Shown: piece by piece, positions 55,481 to 64,000 of the stretch
Position numbering within the stretch: the stretch's first letter is position 1
Layout: the number at the start of each line of letters is the position of its first letter
Assembly: GCF_001676705.1 (NCBI RefSeq)
Contig: NZ_CP016170.1
Coordinates: forward strand, 1,302,001 to 1,366,000
DNA length: 64,000 nucleotides
Source of the DNA: Bordetella bronchialis
Lineage (GTDB): Bacteria > Pseudomonadota > Gammaproteobacteria > Burkholderiales > Burkholderiaceae_B
Direction: 5' to 3'
Notes under the pieces: model-generated
The model's database searches: none
Told to the model about the DNA's origin: nothing
The model's input: the letters and a program-made list of their open reading frames with translations, nothing else
Translations under genes and position numbers: made by a program

Positions 55481-56204
55481 ACCTTTCAGGGTTGAGGCGG
55501 CGCATTTCGCCTTCGATCCAGTCCTGGACCTCTCGGTTCAGGGCTTCCGCGGTCTTGCCTTGGGATTCTATCGCGGGGCCGATGGAAACGGTGATCAGGC
55601 CGGGGCGTTTGATGAAAGCGTTGCGCGCCCAACACTCGCCGGCATTGTGCGCGATGGGAATGACCACGCTGCCGGTACGCGAGGCCAGCAGCGCGCCGCC
55701 CATCTTGAAGCGGCCCGCCTTGCCGGGGGCGATGCGCGTCCCTTCGGGAAACAGCAGAGGCCAGCGGCCTTCGTTCAGGCGGCGCTGCCCCTGGCGCACG
55801 ACCTGTTCGAAGGCGTCGCGGCCCTTGCTGCGGTCGATCGGGATCATGCGCAGCAGTCCCAGGCCCCAGCCGAAAAAGGGCACCCAGTGCAATTCGCGCT
55901 TGTACACGAAACACACTTCGCGCGGCATGAAGCCGGGGAAATACAGGGTTTCCCAGGCCGACTGGTGCTTGGACAGCAGGATGGCCGGGCCGTCGGGCAG
56001 GTTCTCCCAGCCGCGCACCTGCCAGCGTATGCCGCAGATCGCGCGGGCGCCCCAGATCGCCAGGCGCGGCCAGCCCACCGTCAGCCGATAGCGCCAGTGC
56101 AGGGGCAGCGGCGCCCACAAGAGGCAGGCCAGCGCGTACGGGACGACCGTAACGCTCAGGAAAACCAGATACAGCAGCGAGCGCAGGAAATTGACGGCCT
56201 TCAT
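55467..56204 (-). CDS. plsC: 1-acyl-sn-glycerol-3-phosphate acyltransferase (PlsC-like)
   Basis: PlsC adds the second acyl chain to lysophosphatidic acid at the inner membrane. The 245-residue protein has an N-terminal membrane helix, catalytic motif H80-x4-E85 (SKHQSAWET; most family members have Asp), the FPEGTR block at 152-157 and GALLASRTGSVVIPIAHN. The Glu variant is common in betaproteobacterial homologues to my knowledge but unproven here. It overlaps gmhB by four bases and the metallopeptidase gene by 14, indicating coupling. Confidence 0.9.
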   Translation of the reverse strand: MKAVNFLRSLLYLVFLSVTVVPYALACLLWAPLPLHWRYRLTVGWPRLAIWGARAICGIRWQVRGWENLPDGPAILLSKHQSAWETLYFPGFMPREVCFVYKRELHWVPFFGWGLGLLRMIPIDRSKGRDAFEQVVRQGQRRLNEGRWPLLFPEGTRIAPGKAGRFKMGGALLASRTGSVVIPIAHNAGECWARNAFIKRPGLITVSIGPAIESQGKTAEALNREVQDWIEGEMRRLNPERYVSE

Positions 56205-56746
56205 GCGGCGTTGTCTTCCAGCAGCACGTCCACCACCGCCGCCAGGTCATCGGCGACTTGCGTACCGGCCGGCAGTTGGCCGGAGGCCAGGGTCTTGGGC
56301 CCGTTGCCCGTCTTGACCAGCCAGGGCGCGCAGCCCATGGCGGCGCAGGCCTGCAGGTCGCGCAGCGAATCGCCCACGGCCGGCACGCCGGTCAGGTCGA
56401 CGTCATAGCGCTCGGCGATCTGTTCGTACATGCCCGGCAGGGGCTTGCGGCAGCGGCAATTGTCCTCGGGCAGGTGAGGGCACAAAAAGATGGCGTCGAT
56501 CGCGCCGCCCGCCTGGGCGACTTCGCGCCGCATCTTGGCATGGATGGCGGTCAGCGTGCTCATGTCGAACAGCCGGCGGCCCAGGCCGGACTGGTTGGAC
56601 GCGACGACGACGGTCCAGCCGGCCTGGTGCAGGCGAGCGATCGCCTGGATCGAACCGGGCAGCGCGATCCATTCTTCGGGCGATTTGACGAAGGCGTCGC
56701 TGTCCTGATTGATGACGCCGTCGCGGTCTAGGATGATGAGCTTCAC
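56201..56746 (-). CDS. gmhB: D-glycero-beta-D-manno-heptose-1,7-bisphosphate 7-phosphatase
   Basis: GmhB removes the C7 phosphate from heptose 1,7-bisphosphate on the way to the LPS-core heptose donor. The 181-residue HAD-family protein has the nucleophile motif DRDGVIN (D8, D10), the SNQSGLGR segment and a zinc loop CPHLPEDNCRCRKP, followed by VGDSLRDLQAC. It is in a four-base overlap with both glyS and plsC. Confidence 0.94.
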   Translation of the reverse strand: MKLIILDRDGVINQDSDAFVKSPEEWIALPGSIQAIARLHQAGWTVVVASNQSGLGRRLFDMSTLTAIHAKMRREVAQAGGAIDAIFLCPHLPEDNCRCRKPLPGMYEQIAERYDVDLTGVPAVGDSLRDLQACAAMGCAPWLVKTGNGPKTLASGQLPAGTQVADDLAAVVDVLLEDNAA

Positions 56747-58878
56747 TGGGCCAGCCGGGAAATGTCTGCGACCTTGTTCATCAAGCCATGGAGCCGGCCC
56801 AGCAAGGCCAGGCGGTTGGCGCGCACGGCCGGGTCGTCGGCCATGACCATGACGTCGGCGAAGAATGCGTCCACCGGTTCGCGTGCCTGGGCCAGGGTGC
56901 TCAGGCTGCCGGCGAAGTCTCCCGCCTCGAACTGCGCCTGCGCGCTCGGGCTGAGGCGTTCGATGGCCTGGGCCAGCGCGCGCTCCGCGGGTTCCACCAG
57001 GCGCGCCGCGTCGACGGCGCCGATGTCGCCTTCCGCCTTCTTCAACAGGTTGCCGACCCGCTTGTTGGCCGCCGCCAGGCTGGCGGCCTCCGGCAGCGCG
57101 CCGAAAGCCGTGACGGCGCGCACCCGCGCGGCCACCTGGTGCAGCGGCGGCGTCAGGGCGATCACCGCGTCCACGGCGTTGCGTTCGAAATCGGCGGCCA
57201 ATTGATTGCGGTAGCGTTCGTAGATGAAGTTTTCGACCTCCGCCAGCACGCTATCGGCGATCCTGCCCGGGCCGAAGCTGTCGGCCGCCAGGCGCAGCAC
57301 GCCTCGCAGCGCCAGCGGGCCGTCTTCGCTGGGTTTGAGCCAGCCACCCGCGGCCAGGTTCTCGAAGGCGCTGATCAGTCCCAGGGCCGCGCGGCGCAGG
57401 CCGAAGGGATCGCGCTCGCCCGTCGGCGCCAGGCCGATGCTCCAGATGCCCACCAGCGTTTCGGCGCGCTCCGCGATGAACAGCGAGGCCATGGTCAGGC
57501 CCGCGCGGTCCACCGGCGCGTCCAGCCTGTTGCGGTACTGCTCGCGCAGCGCCCGCACCACGTCCGGGGATTCGCCATCGGCTTCCGCATAGTAGGCCCC
57601 CATGATGCCTTGCAGCTCGGGGAATTCGCCCACCATCTGGGTGCCCAGGTCGGCCTTGGCCAGCAGGGCGGCGCGGTCGGCGGCCTGGGCGTCGGCGCCC
57701 AGCGCCCGCGCCACGCCGGCGGCGATGGCGCGCACGCGCTGCACGCGTTCCAGCTGCGTACCCAACTTGTTGTGATAGACGATGCTGCCCAGCTGTTCCA
57801 CGCGCGCGGCCAGGGGCGTCTTGCGGTCGGTGTCGAAGAAGAACTGCGCGTCGGCCAGGCGCGGCCGCACCACGCGCTGGTTGCCCTCGACAATATTGAC
57901 CGGATCGGCCACGTGCATATTGCTGACGATCAGGAAGCGGTGCGTGAGCTTGCCTGTATCGGGCGCGAACAGGGGAAAGTACTTCTGGTTCAGGCGCATC
58001 GTCAGGATCAGGCATTCCTGCGGCACCTGCAGGAAGCGCGGCTCGAACTCCCCGACGTAGACGGTGGGATGTTCGACCAGGGCCGTCACTTCTTCCAGCA
58101 GGGCGGGGACGTCCGGGTCGTCCCCCAGCGTGGCGCCCAGCTTTTGCGCATGGGCGTCCAGCTGGCGCGAGATTTCCTCGCGCCGCGCGTCGAAGGATGC
58201 AATCACGCGCCCAGTCTCGGCCAGCTGGCCCGCGTAGGCGTCGGCATCGCGCAGGACGATGTCGCCTTCGCTCATGAACCGATGGCCCTGGGTGGCGCGG
58301 CCGGCGGCCAGGCCCAGTGCGGCGATGTCCACCACATCGGCGCCGAACAGCGCCACCAGGCCGTGGGCCGGCCGCACGAACTTGACGGTAGTGAGCCCGT
58401 CGGCCAGCTGATAGCTCATGACCTTGGGAATCGGCAGGCCGGCGATCGCGCCATCCAGCGCCTGTTGCAGGCCTTCGGCCAGGTGTGCGCCGGGAGCCGT
58501 GCCGCGTGCCACCAGATAGTCCTGCTTGCCGTCGGATTCGCGCGCCAGCGTCGCGGCGTCGGCCGCGTCCAGGCCCTTGGCGGCCAGCTTCTTCAGCAGC
58601 GCCGGGGTGGGGCGGCCTTCGGCATCCAGGCCCACTTTGACCGGCATGAGTTTTTCCGCGTAGGCCTGGTCGGGCGCCTGGGCCAGCACCGCGGACAGGT
58701 GCACCGCCAGCCGCCGCGGCGTGGCATAGGGCTGCACCTGGCAGCCGGCGGCCAGCAGGCCGCGCGCCTCCAGGCCCTGGCGGATGCCTTCGGCGAAGGC
58801 CACGCCGAGCTTGCGCAGCGCCTTGGGCGGCAGTTCTTCGGTCAGCAGTTCGACCAGCAGGGGGCGGATGTCGCTCAT
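56743..58878 (-). CDS. glyS: Glycyl-tRNA synthetase beta subunit
   Basis: GlyS is the beta subunit of the tetrameric bacterial glycyl-tRNA synthetase. The 711-residue protein starts with [19 protein letters not shown] and contains PTFKFVRP-like [63 protein letters not shown] and the C-terminal anticodon-binding region. It overlaps glyQ and gmhB by four bases each. A tRNA-Gly gene elsewhere in the window is its substrate class. Confidence 0.97.
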   Translation of the reverse strand: MSDIRPLLVELLTEELPPKALRKLGVAFAEGIRQGLEARGLLAAGCQVQPYATPRRLAVHLSAVLAQAPDQAYAEKLMPVKVGLDAEGRPTPALLKKLAAKGLDAADAATLARESDGKQDYLVARGTAPGAHLAEGLQQALDGAIAGLPIPKVMSYQLADGLTTVKFVRPAHGLVALFGADVVDIAALGLAAGRATQGHRFMSEGDIVLRDADAYAGQLAETGRVIASFDARREEISRQLDAHAQKLGATLGDDPDVPALLEEVTALVEHPTVYVGEFEPRFLQVPQECLILTMRLNQKYFPLFAPDTGKLTHRFLIVSNMHVADPVNIVEGNQRVVRPRLADAQFFFDTDRKTPLAARVEQLGSIVYHNKLGTQLERVQRVRAIAAGVARALGADAQAADRAALLAKADLGTQMVGEFPELQGIMGAYYAEADGESPDVVRALREQYRNRLDAPVDRAGLTMASLFIAERAETLVGIWSIGLAPTGERDPFGLRRAALGLISAFENLAAGGWLKPSEDGPLALRGVLRLAADSFGPGRIADSVLAEVENFIYERYRNQLAADFERNAVDAVIALTPPLHQVAARVRAVTAFGALPEAASLAAANKRVGNLLKKAEGDIGAVDAARLVEPAERALAQAIERLSPSAQAQFEAGDFAGSLSTLAQAREPVDAFFADVMVMADDPAVRANRLALLGRLHGLMNKVADISRLAQ

Positions 58879-59786
58879 TGCGCGGCCTCCGCGGCGGCAC
58901 GGCCGCTGAGCATGGGGAAGCCCAGGCGTTCGCGCGAATCGTAATAGGCCTGCGCGATGGCGCGCGACAGATTGCGGATGCGGCCGATATAGGCGGCGCG
59001 CTCGGTCACGCTGATGGCGCCGCGCGCATCGAGCAAGTTGAAGGTATGCGCGGCCTTGAGCACCGCCTCGTAGGCCGGCAGGGCCAGCGGCACTTCCATC
59101 AGGCGCTTGGCCTCGGATTCGTAGTCATTGAAATGCGCGAACAGCATATCGGCCGAGGAATATTCGAAGTTATAGGTGGACTGTTCCACCTCGTTCTGGT
59201 GGAAGACGTCGCCATACTTGACCGGCAGGCCGTCCGGCCCGACGGTCCAGACCAGGTCGTAGACGCTCTGTACGTCCTGCAGATACATGGCCAGGCGTTC
59301 CAGGCCGTAGGTGATTTCCCCCGTGGTGGGCGTGCAGTTCAGCCCGCCGACCTGCTGGAAATAGGTGAATTGCGTCACCTCCATCCCGTTCAGCCAGACT
59401 TCCCAGCCCAGGCCCCAGGCGCCCAGGGTGGGGTTTTCCCAATCGTCCTCGACGAAGCGGATATCGTGCCGGGTCGGGTCGATGCCCAGCGCCTTCAGCG
59501 AACCGATATACAGGTCCAGGATTTCCGGCGGGGCCGGCTTGAGCACCACCTGGTATTGATAGTAATGCTGCATGCGGTTGGGGTTTTCGCCGTAGCGGCC
59601 GTCCTTGGGGCGGCGCGAGGGCTGCACATACGCGGCGCGCCAGGGTTCCGGCCCGATGGCGCGCAGGAAGGTGGCCGTGTGCGAGGTTCCCGCCCCCACT
59701 TCCATGTCATAGGGCTGCAGCAGCGTGCAACCCTGCTTGTCCCAGTATTCCTGGAGTTTGAGGATGATTTGCTGAAAAGTGAGCAT
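58875..59786 (-). CDS. glyQ: Glycyl-tRNA synthetase alpha subunit
   Basis: GlyQ is the catalytic alpha subunit. The 303-residue protein has [20 protein letters not shown], the class II motifs with [23 protein letters not shown] and [28 protein letters not shown], and the [25 protein letters not shown] segment. It is the first gene of a chain of five tightly packed genes on the minus strand ending at 54500. Length is standard. Confidence 0.97.
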   Translation of the reverse strand: MLTFQQIILKLQEYWDKQGCTLLQPYDMEVGAGTSHTATFLRAIGPEPWRAAYVQPSRRPKDGRYGENPNRMQHYYQYQVVLKPAPPEILDLYIGSLKALGIDPTRHDIRFVEDDWENPTLGAWGLGWEVWLNGMEVTQFTYFQQVGGLNCTPTTGEITYGLERLAMYLQDVQSVYDLVWTVGPDGLPVKYGDVFHQNEVEQSTYNFEYSSADMLFAHFNDYESEAKRLMEVPLALPAYEAVLKAAHTFNLLDARGAISVTERAAYIGRIRNLSRAIAQAYYDSRERLGFPMLSGRAAAEAAQ

Positions 59787-59956
59787 GGTACAGGGGGAAC
59801 CGCCCGGAGGGCTGCCTTAGGGAAACCCGGCATTTTACTGGAGGCGGCACGGCCTGCCGGAAAATCGCCGCCGCCGTTGGTCGTATCATTCCATTTCCGC
59901 GGCAACCGCGGGCCCGCCGGCCCCGCGCGCCGCCCCATCGGAAGGAGAACAACGCC

Positions 59957-60724
59957 ATGGCCGACCTGATCGAGGTGGCGCTCGTCGACGGTATCCAGAC
60001 CATTACCATCAACCGTCCCGACGCCCGTAACGCCATCAACCTGGAAACCGCGCAGGCCATGGCCGCCGCGCTGGAGGAACTGGACAACAACCCGGCTGCG
60101 CGCATCGGCATCCTGACCGGCGCCAACAACACGTTTTCCTCCGGCATGGACCTGAAAGCCTTCGCCCAGAGCGGCGAGCGGCCCCTGATTCCGGGGCGCG
60201 GCTTCGCCGGCCTGAACGAAGCGCCGCCGAAGAAGCCACTGATCGCCGCCGTGGAGGGCTATGCGCTTGCCGGCGGCTTCGAGATGGCGCTGGCCTGCGA
60301 CCTGATCGTGGCCGCGCGCGACGCCAGGTTCGGGCTGCCGGAAGTCAAGCGCGGTCTGGTGGCCGGGTCCGGCGGGATGCTGCGCCTGCCGCGCCGCCTG
60401 CCCTACCACATCGCCATGGAAGTCATCCTGACGGGCGACATGCTGGACGCCGAGCGTGCCCATGCCTATGGCCTGGTCAATCGCCTGTCCGCGCCGGGGG
60501 AGGCCCTGCAGGACGCCATGGCCCTGGCCCGCGCCATCGTGGAGAACGGCCCCCTGGCGGTCCAGACCGCCAAGAGCATCGTCTCGCAGGCCGTGGATTG
60601 GGATCAGGCCGGCATGTTCGACCGGCAGCGGCCCCTGATCGCCCATATCTTCACTTCGGCCGATGCCAAGGAAGGCGCCACGGCCTTCGCGCAGAAGCGC
60701 AAGCCCGTCTGGCAGGGCAAATGA
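59957..60724 (+). CDS. Enoyl-CoA hydratase/isomerase (crotonase family)
   Basis: A 255-residue crotonase-fold protein. The CoA oxyanion-hole segments GMDLKAFA (after NNTFSS) and AVEGYALAGGFEMALACDLIVAA are visible. The catalytic glutamate expected of hydratases is less certain; the second region reads GLPEVKRGLVAGSGG. It may act on a short-chain or aromatic acyl-CoA. A single gene with good AGGAGA ribosome site, 106 bp before the fumarase gene on the same strand. Confidence 0.88.
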   Translation: MADLIEVALVDGIQTITINRPDARNAINLETAQAMAAALEELDNNPAARIGILTGANNTFSSGMDLKAFAQSGERPLIPGRGFAGLNEAPPKKPLIAAVEGYALAGGFEMALACDLIVAARDARFGLPEVKRGLVAGSGGMLRLPRRLPYHIAMEVILTGDMLDAERAHAYGLVNRLSAPGEALQDAMALARAIVENGPLAVQTAKSIVSQAVDWDQAGMFDRQRPLIAHIFTSADAKEGATAFAQKRKPVWQGK

Positions 60725-60829
60725 TCCGTCCGGGCGGACCGTGCCGGCAGTCCCGGCGCGCCCGTCCTATACTCTGGCCGCGGTCCCGCCGGCCGTCACC
60801 GCTCAACACCCTTACCGCTACCGTACGTC

Positions 60830-62350
60830 ATGACCGTCATCAAGGAAGAAGATTTCATCCAGTCCATCGCGGATGGCATCCAGTTCATCAGCTACTACCA
60901 TCCCGTGGACTATATCCGCCACCTGGCGCGCGCCTATGAGCGCGAGGAAAGCCCCGCGGCACGCGACGCCATCGCGCAGATCCTGACCAATTCCCGCATG
61001 TGCGCCGAGGGCAAGCGGCCGCTGTGCCAGGATACCGGCATCGTCAACGTCTTCCTGAAAGTCGGCATGAACGTGCGCTTCGAGACGTCGCGCAGCCTGC
61101 AGGAGCTGTGCGACGAAGGCGTGCGCCGCGGCTATACCAACCCGGACAATCCGCTGCGCGCCTCCGTGCTGGCCGATCCGCTGTTCGCCCGCCGCAATAC
61201 CAAGGACAACACGCCCTGTATCGTGAACGTCGAACTGGTCCCCGGCGACAAGGTCGATGTCCAGCTGGCATCCAAGGGGGGCGGTTCCGAGAACAAATCG
61301 AAGTTCGCCATGCTCAATCCCAGCGATTCGCTGGTGGACTGGGTGCTGAAGACGGTACCGACGATGGGCGCCGGCTGGTGCCCGCCCGGCATGCTGGGCA
61401 TAGGCGTCGGCGGCACCGCTGAAAAAGCCGTCCTCATGGCCAAGCAGGCGCTCATGGACGACATCGATATGTATGAGCTGCTGCAGCGCGGCCCGCAGAA
61501 CAAGCTCGAAGAGTTGCGCATCGAGCTCTACGAAAAGGTCAACGCGCTGGGTATCGGCGCGCAGGGCCTGGGCGGCCTGACCACCGTGCTGGACATCAAG
61601 ATCGCCACCTTCCCGACGCACGCGGCCTCGCTGCCGGTGGCCATGATCCCCAATTGCGCCGCCACCCGGCACGCGCACTTCGAGCTGGACGGCAGCGGTC
61701 CCGCCCGCCTGACCCCGCCGTCGCTGTCCGAGTGGCCGGACGTCCGCTGGGCCCCCGATTACAACAAGTCGCGGCAGGTCAACCTGGATACCCTGACCAA
61801 GGAAGAAGTCGCCAGCTGGCAGCCGGGCCAGACCCTGCTGCTGTCCGGCAAGATGCTGACCGGCCGCGACGCCGCGCACAAGCGCATCCAGGACATGCTG
61901 GCCAAGGGCGAGACCCTGCCGGTGGATTTCCGCAACCGGGTGATCTACTACGTCGGTCCCGTGGATCCCGTGCGCGACGAAGTCGTGGGCCCCGCCGGCC
62001 CGACCACGTCCACGCGCATGGACAAGTTCACCGACATGATGCTGGACAAGACCGGGCTCATCGCCATGATCGGCAAGTCCGAGCGCGGCCCCGTCGCCAT
62101 CGAGGCCATCCGCAAGCACCAGTCGGCCTATTTGATGGCGGTGGGCGGCGCGGCCTACCTGGTCAGCAAGGCCATCCGCGCGGCCAAGGTGCTGGCCTTC
62201 GAGGACCTGGGCATGGAAGCGATCTACGAGTTCGAGGTCAAGGACATGCCGGTGACGGTCGCCGTGGATGCGCAGGGCACTTCGGTGCATACCACCGGTC
62301 CGCGCGAATGGCAGGCCAGGATCGGCAAGATCCCCGTCGCGGTGGCATAA
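60830..62350 (+). CDS. fumA: Class I fumarate hydratase (Fe-S)
   Basis: FumA-type enzyme interconverting fumarate and malate, oxygen-sensitive because of its 4Fe-4S cluster. The 506-residue protein starts MTVIKEEDFIQSIADGIQFI and contains KRPLCQDTGIVNVF with a cluster cysteine, GGGSENKSKFAML, MLGIGVGGTAEKAVLMAKQAL and the C-terminal TSTRMDKFTDMMLDK. Both N- and C-terminal halves, which are separate in some organisms, are fused. The symbol is by family and might be fumB in other schemes. Confidence 0.94.
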   Translation: MTVIKEEDFIQSIADGIQFISYYHPVDYIRHLARAYEREESPAARDAIAQILTNSRMCAEGKRPLCQDTGIVNVFLKVGMNVRFETSRSLQELCDEGVRRGYTNPDNPLRASVLADPLFARRNTKDNTPCIVNVELVPGDKVDVQLASKGGGSENKSKFAMLNPSDSLVDWVLKTVPTMGAGWCPPGMLGIGVGGTAEKAVLMAKQALMDDIDMYELLQRGPQNKLEELRIELYEKVNALGIGAQGLGGLTTVLDIKIATFPTHAASLPVAMIPNCAATRHAHFELDGSGPARLTPPSLSEWPDVRWAPDYNKSRQVNLDTLTKEEVASWQPGQTLLLSGKMLTGRDAAHKRIQDMLAKGETLPVDFRNRVIYYVGPVDPVRDEVVGPAGPTTSTRMDKFTDMMLDKTGLIAMIGKSERGPVAIEAIRKHQSAYLMAVGGAAYLVSKAIRAAKVLAFEDLGMEAIYEFEVKDMPVTVAVDAQGTSVHTTGPREWQARIGKIPVAVA

Positions 62351-62500
62351 CCGACGTGGCCCGGCCGCCGGCCGTGCCGGTCGGGCATGGCGGGCGAGCG
62401 GCGGCACGGGCGTCGCAATGCCCGGCAAAGAATTGCGCGCTGAAATTACGGTCCGGGAAATGGCCGCCGATCTACACTCTGCCGCTTTGGAGACCGCGCC

Positions 62501-63364
62501 ATGGCGGACAGATCATCGCTGGGCTACACCGCGGCTTACCGCGATCCCGTCGGCGGCGGTTACCCGCTGGGCAACGGCTACCGCGGCTATCTGCCGCATT
62601 TGATGCGGTTCGGCGCGCCGGATTCGCGAAGTCCGTTCGGACGCGGCGGCTTGAACTGCTACGCCTATTGTGCCGGCGACCCCGCCAATCGGCGGGATCC
62701 CTCCGGCCACATGAATGTCCCCGGCGAGATAATGGAGGACGTCGAGCGGTCCTTGGCGCATCCGGCCGAAGAGATCCGCGCCCGGGACGAGCCTGCCGCC
62801 AGGGAAGAACCCGCGGCCATGGACGTACCCATCGCGGCGGAGCAGGCCCGGGCGGCCGCCGCCGTGGAAGCGGACCGGCCCGGACCGTCCCGCAGGACAG
62901 CCAGGCCTGCCCGGGCATCCGCCGCACGTCGCGACGAGTGGGGACCGGCGTTCGATACGCACTGGTCAGGAAAGTACGGTGCCCACGAAGGCAGGGTGGC
63001 GAGCGCGCTCGCCGACTTGCGGGAAACCGTCGTCACGCTGGAAGACGATTTGTACGACCTGGAGGACCAGCTGGTGGTTCACTCCATCGATCCCCGCCGG
63101 AAAGACGTGCGCACCGCCTACGACAGGGTGCGGTTCGCGCTTCGCGTGGCGAAGATGAAAGAAGCCACATTGCCTGCGATTTCCATGGGGCTTCCCGGTA
63201 TCCGGAGGATATATCTCGGAAACCGGCGAGCCGAGCTTGGGGAGCGCCTTACCGGCCTGGACCGCCTGCTGACGAAACTGGCGGACCGGTATTTCGCGGC
63301 CGCACCGGCAGAGGAAGGGCCTTCGGCGCTGCGCGATGCGCTGATGGCCGACGATGACGAGTGA
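62501..63364 (+). CDS. Orphan RHS-repeat core tip with unknown C-terminal domain
   Basis: A 287-residue protein whose first 70 residues are the conserved end of RHS/Tc-toxin C-subunit proteins: YRDPVGGGYPLGNGYRGY, LMRFGAPDSRSPFGRGGLN and CYAYCAGDPANRRDPSGH (residues 7-70). Normally this stretch follows more than a thousand residues of YD repeats and precedes a variable toxin domain; here no YD repeats are present and no signal peptide. The remaining 217 residues have an Ala/Glu/Arg/Pro-rich linker (about 85-140) and a helical domain (about 141-270) that I do not recognise. The ATG at 62501 is in the family's usual place. No immunity gene is evident; folK follows convergent. It may be a remnant or a stand-alone effector. 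Confidence 0.8.
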   Translation: MADRSSLGYTAAYRDPVGGGYPLGNGYRGYLPHLMRFGAPDSRSPFGRGGLNCYAYCAGDPANRRDPSGHMNVPGEIMEDVERSLAHPAEEIRARDEPAAREEPAAMDVPIAAEQARAAAAVEADRPGPSRRTARPARASAARRDEWGPAFDTHWSGKYGAHEGRVASALADLRETVVTLEDDLYDLEDQLVVHSIDPRRKDVRTAYDRVRFALRVAKMKEATLPAISMGLPGIRRIYLGNRRAELGERLTGLDRLLTKLADRYFAAAPAEEGPSALRDALMADDDE

Positions 63365-63407
63365 GCCGGAATGCGCGCGGCCGCTGGATCCTGGCCGTCG
63401 TTAGACG

Positions 63408-63959
63408 TCAGCGGTGCGGCGCGGGCGCATCCCCGCCAGGCAATATTCCGATGTCCTGGCCGCCGCAACGGGCCAGCAACGTGTCCAGCGCTGCCCCATC
63501 CAATGTCATGCCGGGCGCCAGGTCGCGCAAGGGCGCCAGCACGAAGGCGCGTTCCCGCATGCGGGGATGGGGCAGCGTCAATCGCGGAGTGTCCATGCGG
63601 ACGTCGCCATAAAGCAGCAGGTCCAGGTCCAGGGTGCGCGGCGCATTGCGGTAGGGGCGTTGGCGGCCGTGCCGCAGTTCCAGCGCCTGCAGCGCATCCA
63701 GCAGCGCCAGCGGGGCGAGCGTGGTGGCCACCCTTGCCACCGCGTTGACGAAGTCCGGACCGCTCGCATCGACGGGAGCGGTACGGTAGAAAGGCGAGGC
63801 GACGCAATCCTGGATTCCGGGTATCGCCGCCAGTTCGCGCAGGGCCTGGCGCAGGGTCTGGGCGCTGTCGCCCAGGTTGGCGCCCAGGCCGATATAAGCG
63901 ATGGCCTGTCCCGCCGGGACGGCGCATGGCGTGGCCGCGCCGCTGCCCGTTGCCGCCAT
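63408..63959 (-). CDS. folK: 2-amino-4-hydroxy-6-hydroxymethyldihydropteridine diphosphokinase
   Basis: FolK transfers pyrophosphate to 6-hydroxymethyldihydropterin in folate synthesis. The 183-residue protein shows YIGLGANLGDSAQTL near residue 22, ASPFYRTAPVDASGPDFVNAV, and the metal-binding and nucleotide motifs RTLDLDLLLYGD and LPHPRMRERAFVLAPL. The N-terminus is about 18 residues longer than in E. coli. It starts 4 bp after the stop of another minus-strand frame. Confidence 0.95.
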   Translation of the reverse strand: MAATGSGAATPCAVPAGQAIAYIGLGANLGDSAQTLRQALRELAAIPGIQDCVASPFYRTAPVDASGPDFVNAVARVATTLAPLALLDALQALELRHGRQRPYRNAPRTLDLDLLLYGDVRMDTPRLTLPHPRMRERAFVLAPLRDLAPGMTLDGAALDTLLARCGGQDIGILPGGDAPAPHR

Positions 63960-63963
63960 GGCC

Positions 63964-64000
63964 TTACTCGTCGTGGCCGTGCGTGACGGCGACGGGTGGC
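63964..64000 (-). CDS. C-terminal end of upstream gene, probably pcnB (cut by window)
   Basis: On the minus strand a frame enters from beyond 64000 and ends in TAA (63964-63966) after PPVAVTHGHDE. A 4-bp gap to folK is consistent with an operon. In beta- and gammaproteobacteria folK commonly follows pcnB (poly(A) polymerase I), which makes pcnB the likely identity, but only 11 residues are visible. Confidence 0.4.
   Translation of the reverse strand, partial: PPVAVTHGHDE

Noticed and set aside
56788..58944. 718-residue open frame antisense to glyS
   Set aside because: It is the complement of a typical GlyS gene, a result of high GC content. It has no recognisable domain.
62501..63364. Complete RHS toxin-immunity locus
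   Set aside because: Only the core tip is present. No YD repeats, no VgrG/PAAR or Tc genes and no second small gene are found in the window.

Overview
The window is GC-rich chromosomal DNA from a betaproteobacterium of the family Alcaligenaceae, most likely Bordetella or a close relative such as Achromobacter. The reasons are the gene order fur/recN/nadK/hrcA/hemH/grpE/dnaK/dnaJ, the AmgK-MurU recycling genes beside lptD-surA, and six solitary tripartite-tricarboxylate-transporter receptors (Bug proteins), a family greatly expanded in this group. There is no phage, plasmid, CRISPR array or intact insertion sequence.

Positions 1-9838 are mostly accessory catabolism. An ABC exporter, cut by the window edge, is followed by two Bug receptors, a two-cysteine maleate isomerase/Asp-Glu racemase-like enzyme, an SMP-30-type lactonase, an RraA-type aldolase-like protein, a class I aminotransferase and two tandem paralogous LysR regulators. 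A nested-palindrome, MITE-like element (5600-5873) sits exactly at the stop codon of the lactonase gene. Positions 9855-16244 form a second catabolic unit. Its genes run GMC dehydrogenase, aldehyde dehydrogenase, sulfatase, Bug receptor, tightly packed on the minus strand and divergent from a GntR regulator, with a near-perfect palindrome in the shared promoter. The layout suggests cleavage of an alkyl sulfate ester and two-step oxidation of the released alcohol. An autotransporter (16660-19458) with a long, AT-richer leader follows.

Positions 19665-32383 are core genome: tRNA-Gly(GCC), murB, dapB, bamE, fur, recN, nadK, hrcA, hemH, grpE, a thioredoxin-like gene, dnaK and dnaJ. Sigma-32-type promoters lie before grpE and dnaK, and a clear terminator follows dnaJ. 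Positions 32437-37246 are a small accessory unit: Bug, PuuE-like polysaccharide deacetylase, IclR, amidase and cytochrome b561. Two matching TCCATAT-NN-TGGA boxes lie in the divergent promoter region.

Positions 37293-50949 are envelope and housekeeping genes: a coiled-coil membrane protein, murU-amgK, lptD-surA-rsmA, glycerate kinase, pyruvate kinase, an SpmA/SpmB-like membrane protein, peptide deformylase and glyoxalase I. The 559-bp gap after pyruvate kinase holds a 197-bp element with 35-bp perfect inverted repeats and a separate perfect 15-bp-stem hairpin. Positions 51098-64000 hold two tandem Bug genes, a PhnW-like aminotransferase, a chain of overlapping genes glyQ-glyS-gmhB-plsC-metallopeptidase, a crotonase, class I fumarase, an orphan RHS-tip protein (the best candidate for an undescribed system) and folK.
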